From assembly GCA_963513115.1 (NCBI GenBank), contig CAUPPN010000011.1:1-15046 (forward strand): a stretch of 15,046 nucleotides of DNA, in the 5' to 3' direction. Below, piece after piece: positions 14,724 to 15,046 of this stretch (its first letter is position 1; each line of letters starts with the position of its first letter). Made by a program: the position numbers and the translations under genes. The notes under the pieces were generated by a model. That model worked only from the letters and a program-made list of their open reading frames with translations, did not search any database and was not told where the DNA came from. The DNA is from JABCPO02 sp963513115 (GTDB taxonomy: Bacteria; Bacillota; Clostridia; TANB77; CAG-508).

Positions 14724-15046
14724 AACTATATACAGAATTCTTGTAATATTTTTGATTATAATGGTAATAGTTTTACCAAAAGAAAATAGCTTAGAAGATA
14801 TGCAAAGAAATGATGTTGATATAATCATGAGTGAAGACGGATCTTCAAGTATAAAAGAACATATTGTATATGAAAAAAGATTTGAACTTACAAGAACAAT
14901 TATAAAAACATTTGAACCAAATATGGATGTAAGGGATGTAAAAGTATATGGAAATAACATATTTGGAAGCCATGAAATAAAACATGATTTTGATGGCACT
15001 GTTTTAACATTTCCTAAAAGTTCAATATATGCATCATATGATATTA
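14707..15046 (+). CDS. Exported or membrane-anchored protein, 3' end missing
   Basis: The frame from ATG 14707 is open for 113 codons to the window end. The protein begins MKKTFKTIYR, then a hydrophobic stretch (about 11-23, ILVIFLIIMVIVL), a signal peptide or anchor, then a polar region including DVDIIMSEDGSSSIKEHIVY and an FELTRTIIKTFE segment. The 'DG...I.E.I.Y....' pattern after a signal sequence resembles the N-terminus of DUF2207-type membrane proteins, but this is a weak guess. The start overlaps the end of fic by 17 bases. AGGAG at 14691-14695 is 11 bases upstream, a long but usable spacing. Translational coupling to fic is likely. Confidence 0.7.
   Translation, partial: MKKTFKTIYRILVIFLIIMVIVLPKENSLEDMQRNDVDIIMSEDGSSSIKEHIVYEKRFELTRTIIKTFEPNMDVRDVKVYGNNIFGSHEIKHDFDGTVLTFPKSSIYASYDI

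Overview
The window is strongly A+T-rich, densely coded and uses short Shine-Dalgarno-led operons. It carries a large wall-anchored-type CnaB adhesin, a YqeG-type HAD phosphatase, an A24 prepilin peptidase and a Rho with a charged N-terminal extension. Together these suggest a low-GC Gram-positive anaerobe, most likely Bacillota of class Clostridia. I cannot name a genus from the sequence alone.

Layout. Bases 1-3810 (+) hold a housekeeping run: the 3' part of rho (its start lies before base 1), a YqeG-family HAD phosphatase with its own promoter, an A24 prepilin peptidase, and an M24 peptidase-fold protein whose metal ligands are nearly all lost, probably a pseudoenzyme. A hairpin terminator at 3887-3919 closes this block. 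Bases 4033-10797 (+) encode one 2254-residue surface protein: N-terminal hydrophobic segment, about 1000 residues of adhesin-like head, one SdrD-B-like domain, eleven CnaB repeats, an LPYAG sorting-signal candidate, a membrane segment and a basic tail. A perfect palindromic terminator at 10891-10914 separates it from the convergent pair dapA-dapB (minus strand, 12594 to 10927), two consecutive steps of lysine/diaminopimelate synthesis. The dapA promoter region contains a 9-bp inverted repeat that could be an operator.

Bases 12595-15046 (+) look like an accessory region. They hold a divergent promoter with a long A-rich leader, an unrecognised 175-residue protein with a TTG start, and a Fic toxin-antitoxin locus. 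The antitoxin is a 56-codon VbhA-like gene under a near-consensus promoter. The Fic AMP-transferase carries an intact HPFREGNGRTTR motif. A strong terminator hairpin lies between antitoxin and toxin. The last gene starts inside the end of fic, encodes an exported or membrane-anchored protein, and runs off the window.

Most interesting points: the separate wiring of antitoxin and toxin; the antitoxin's altered inhibitory motif; the loss of isopeptide residues in CnaB repeats 3, 8 and 10; and the catalytically dead M24 protein in an otherwise ordinary operon. I saw no CRISPR array, tRNA, rRNA or transposon.
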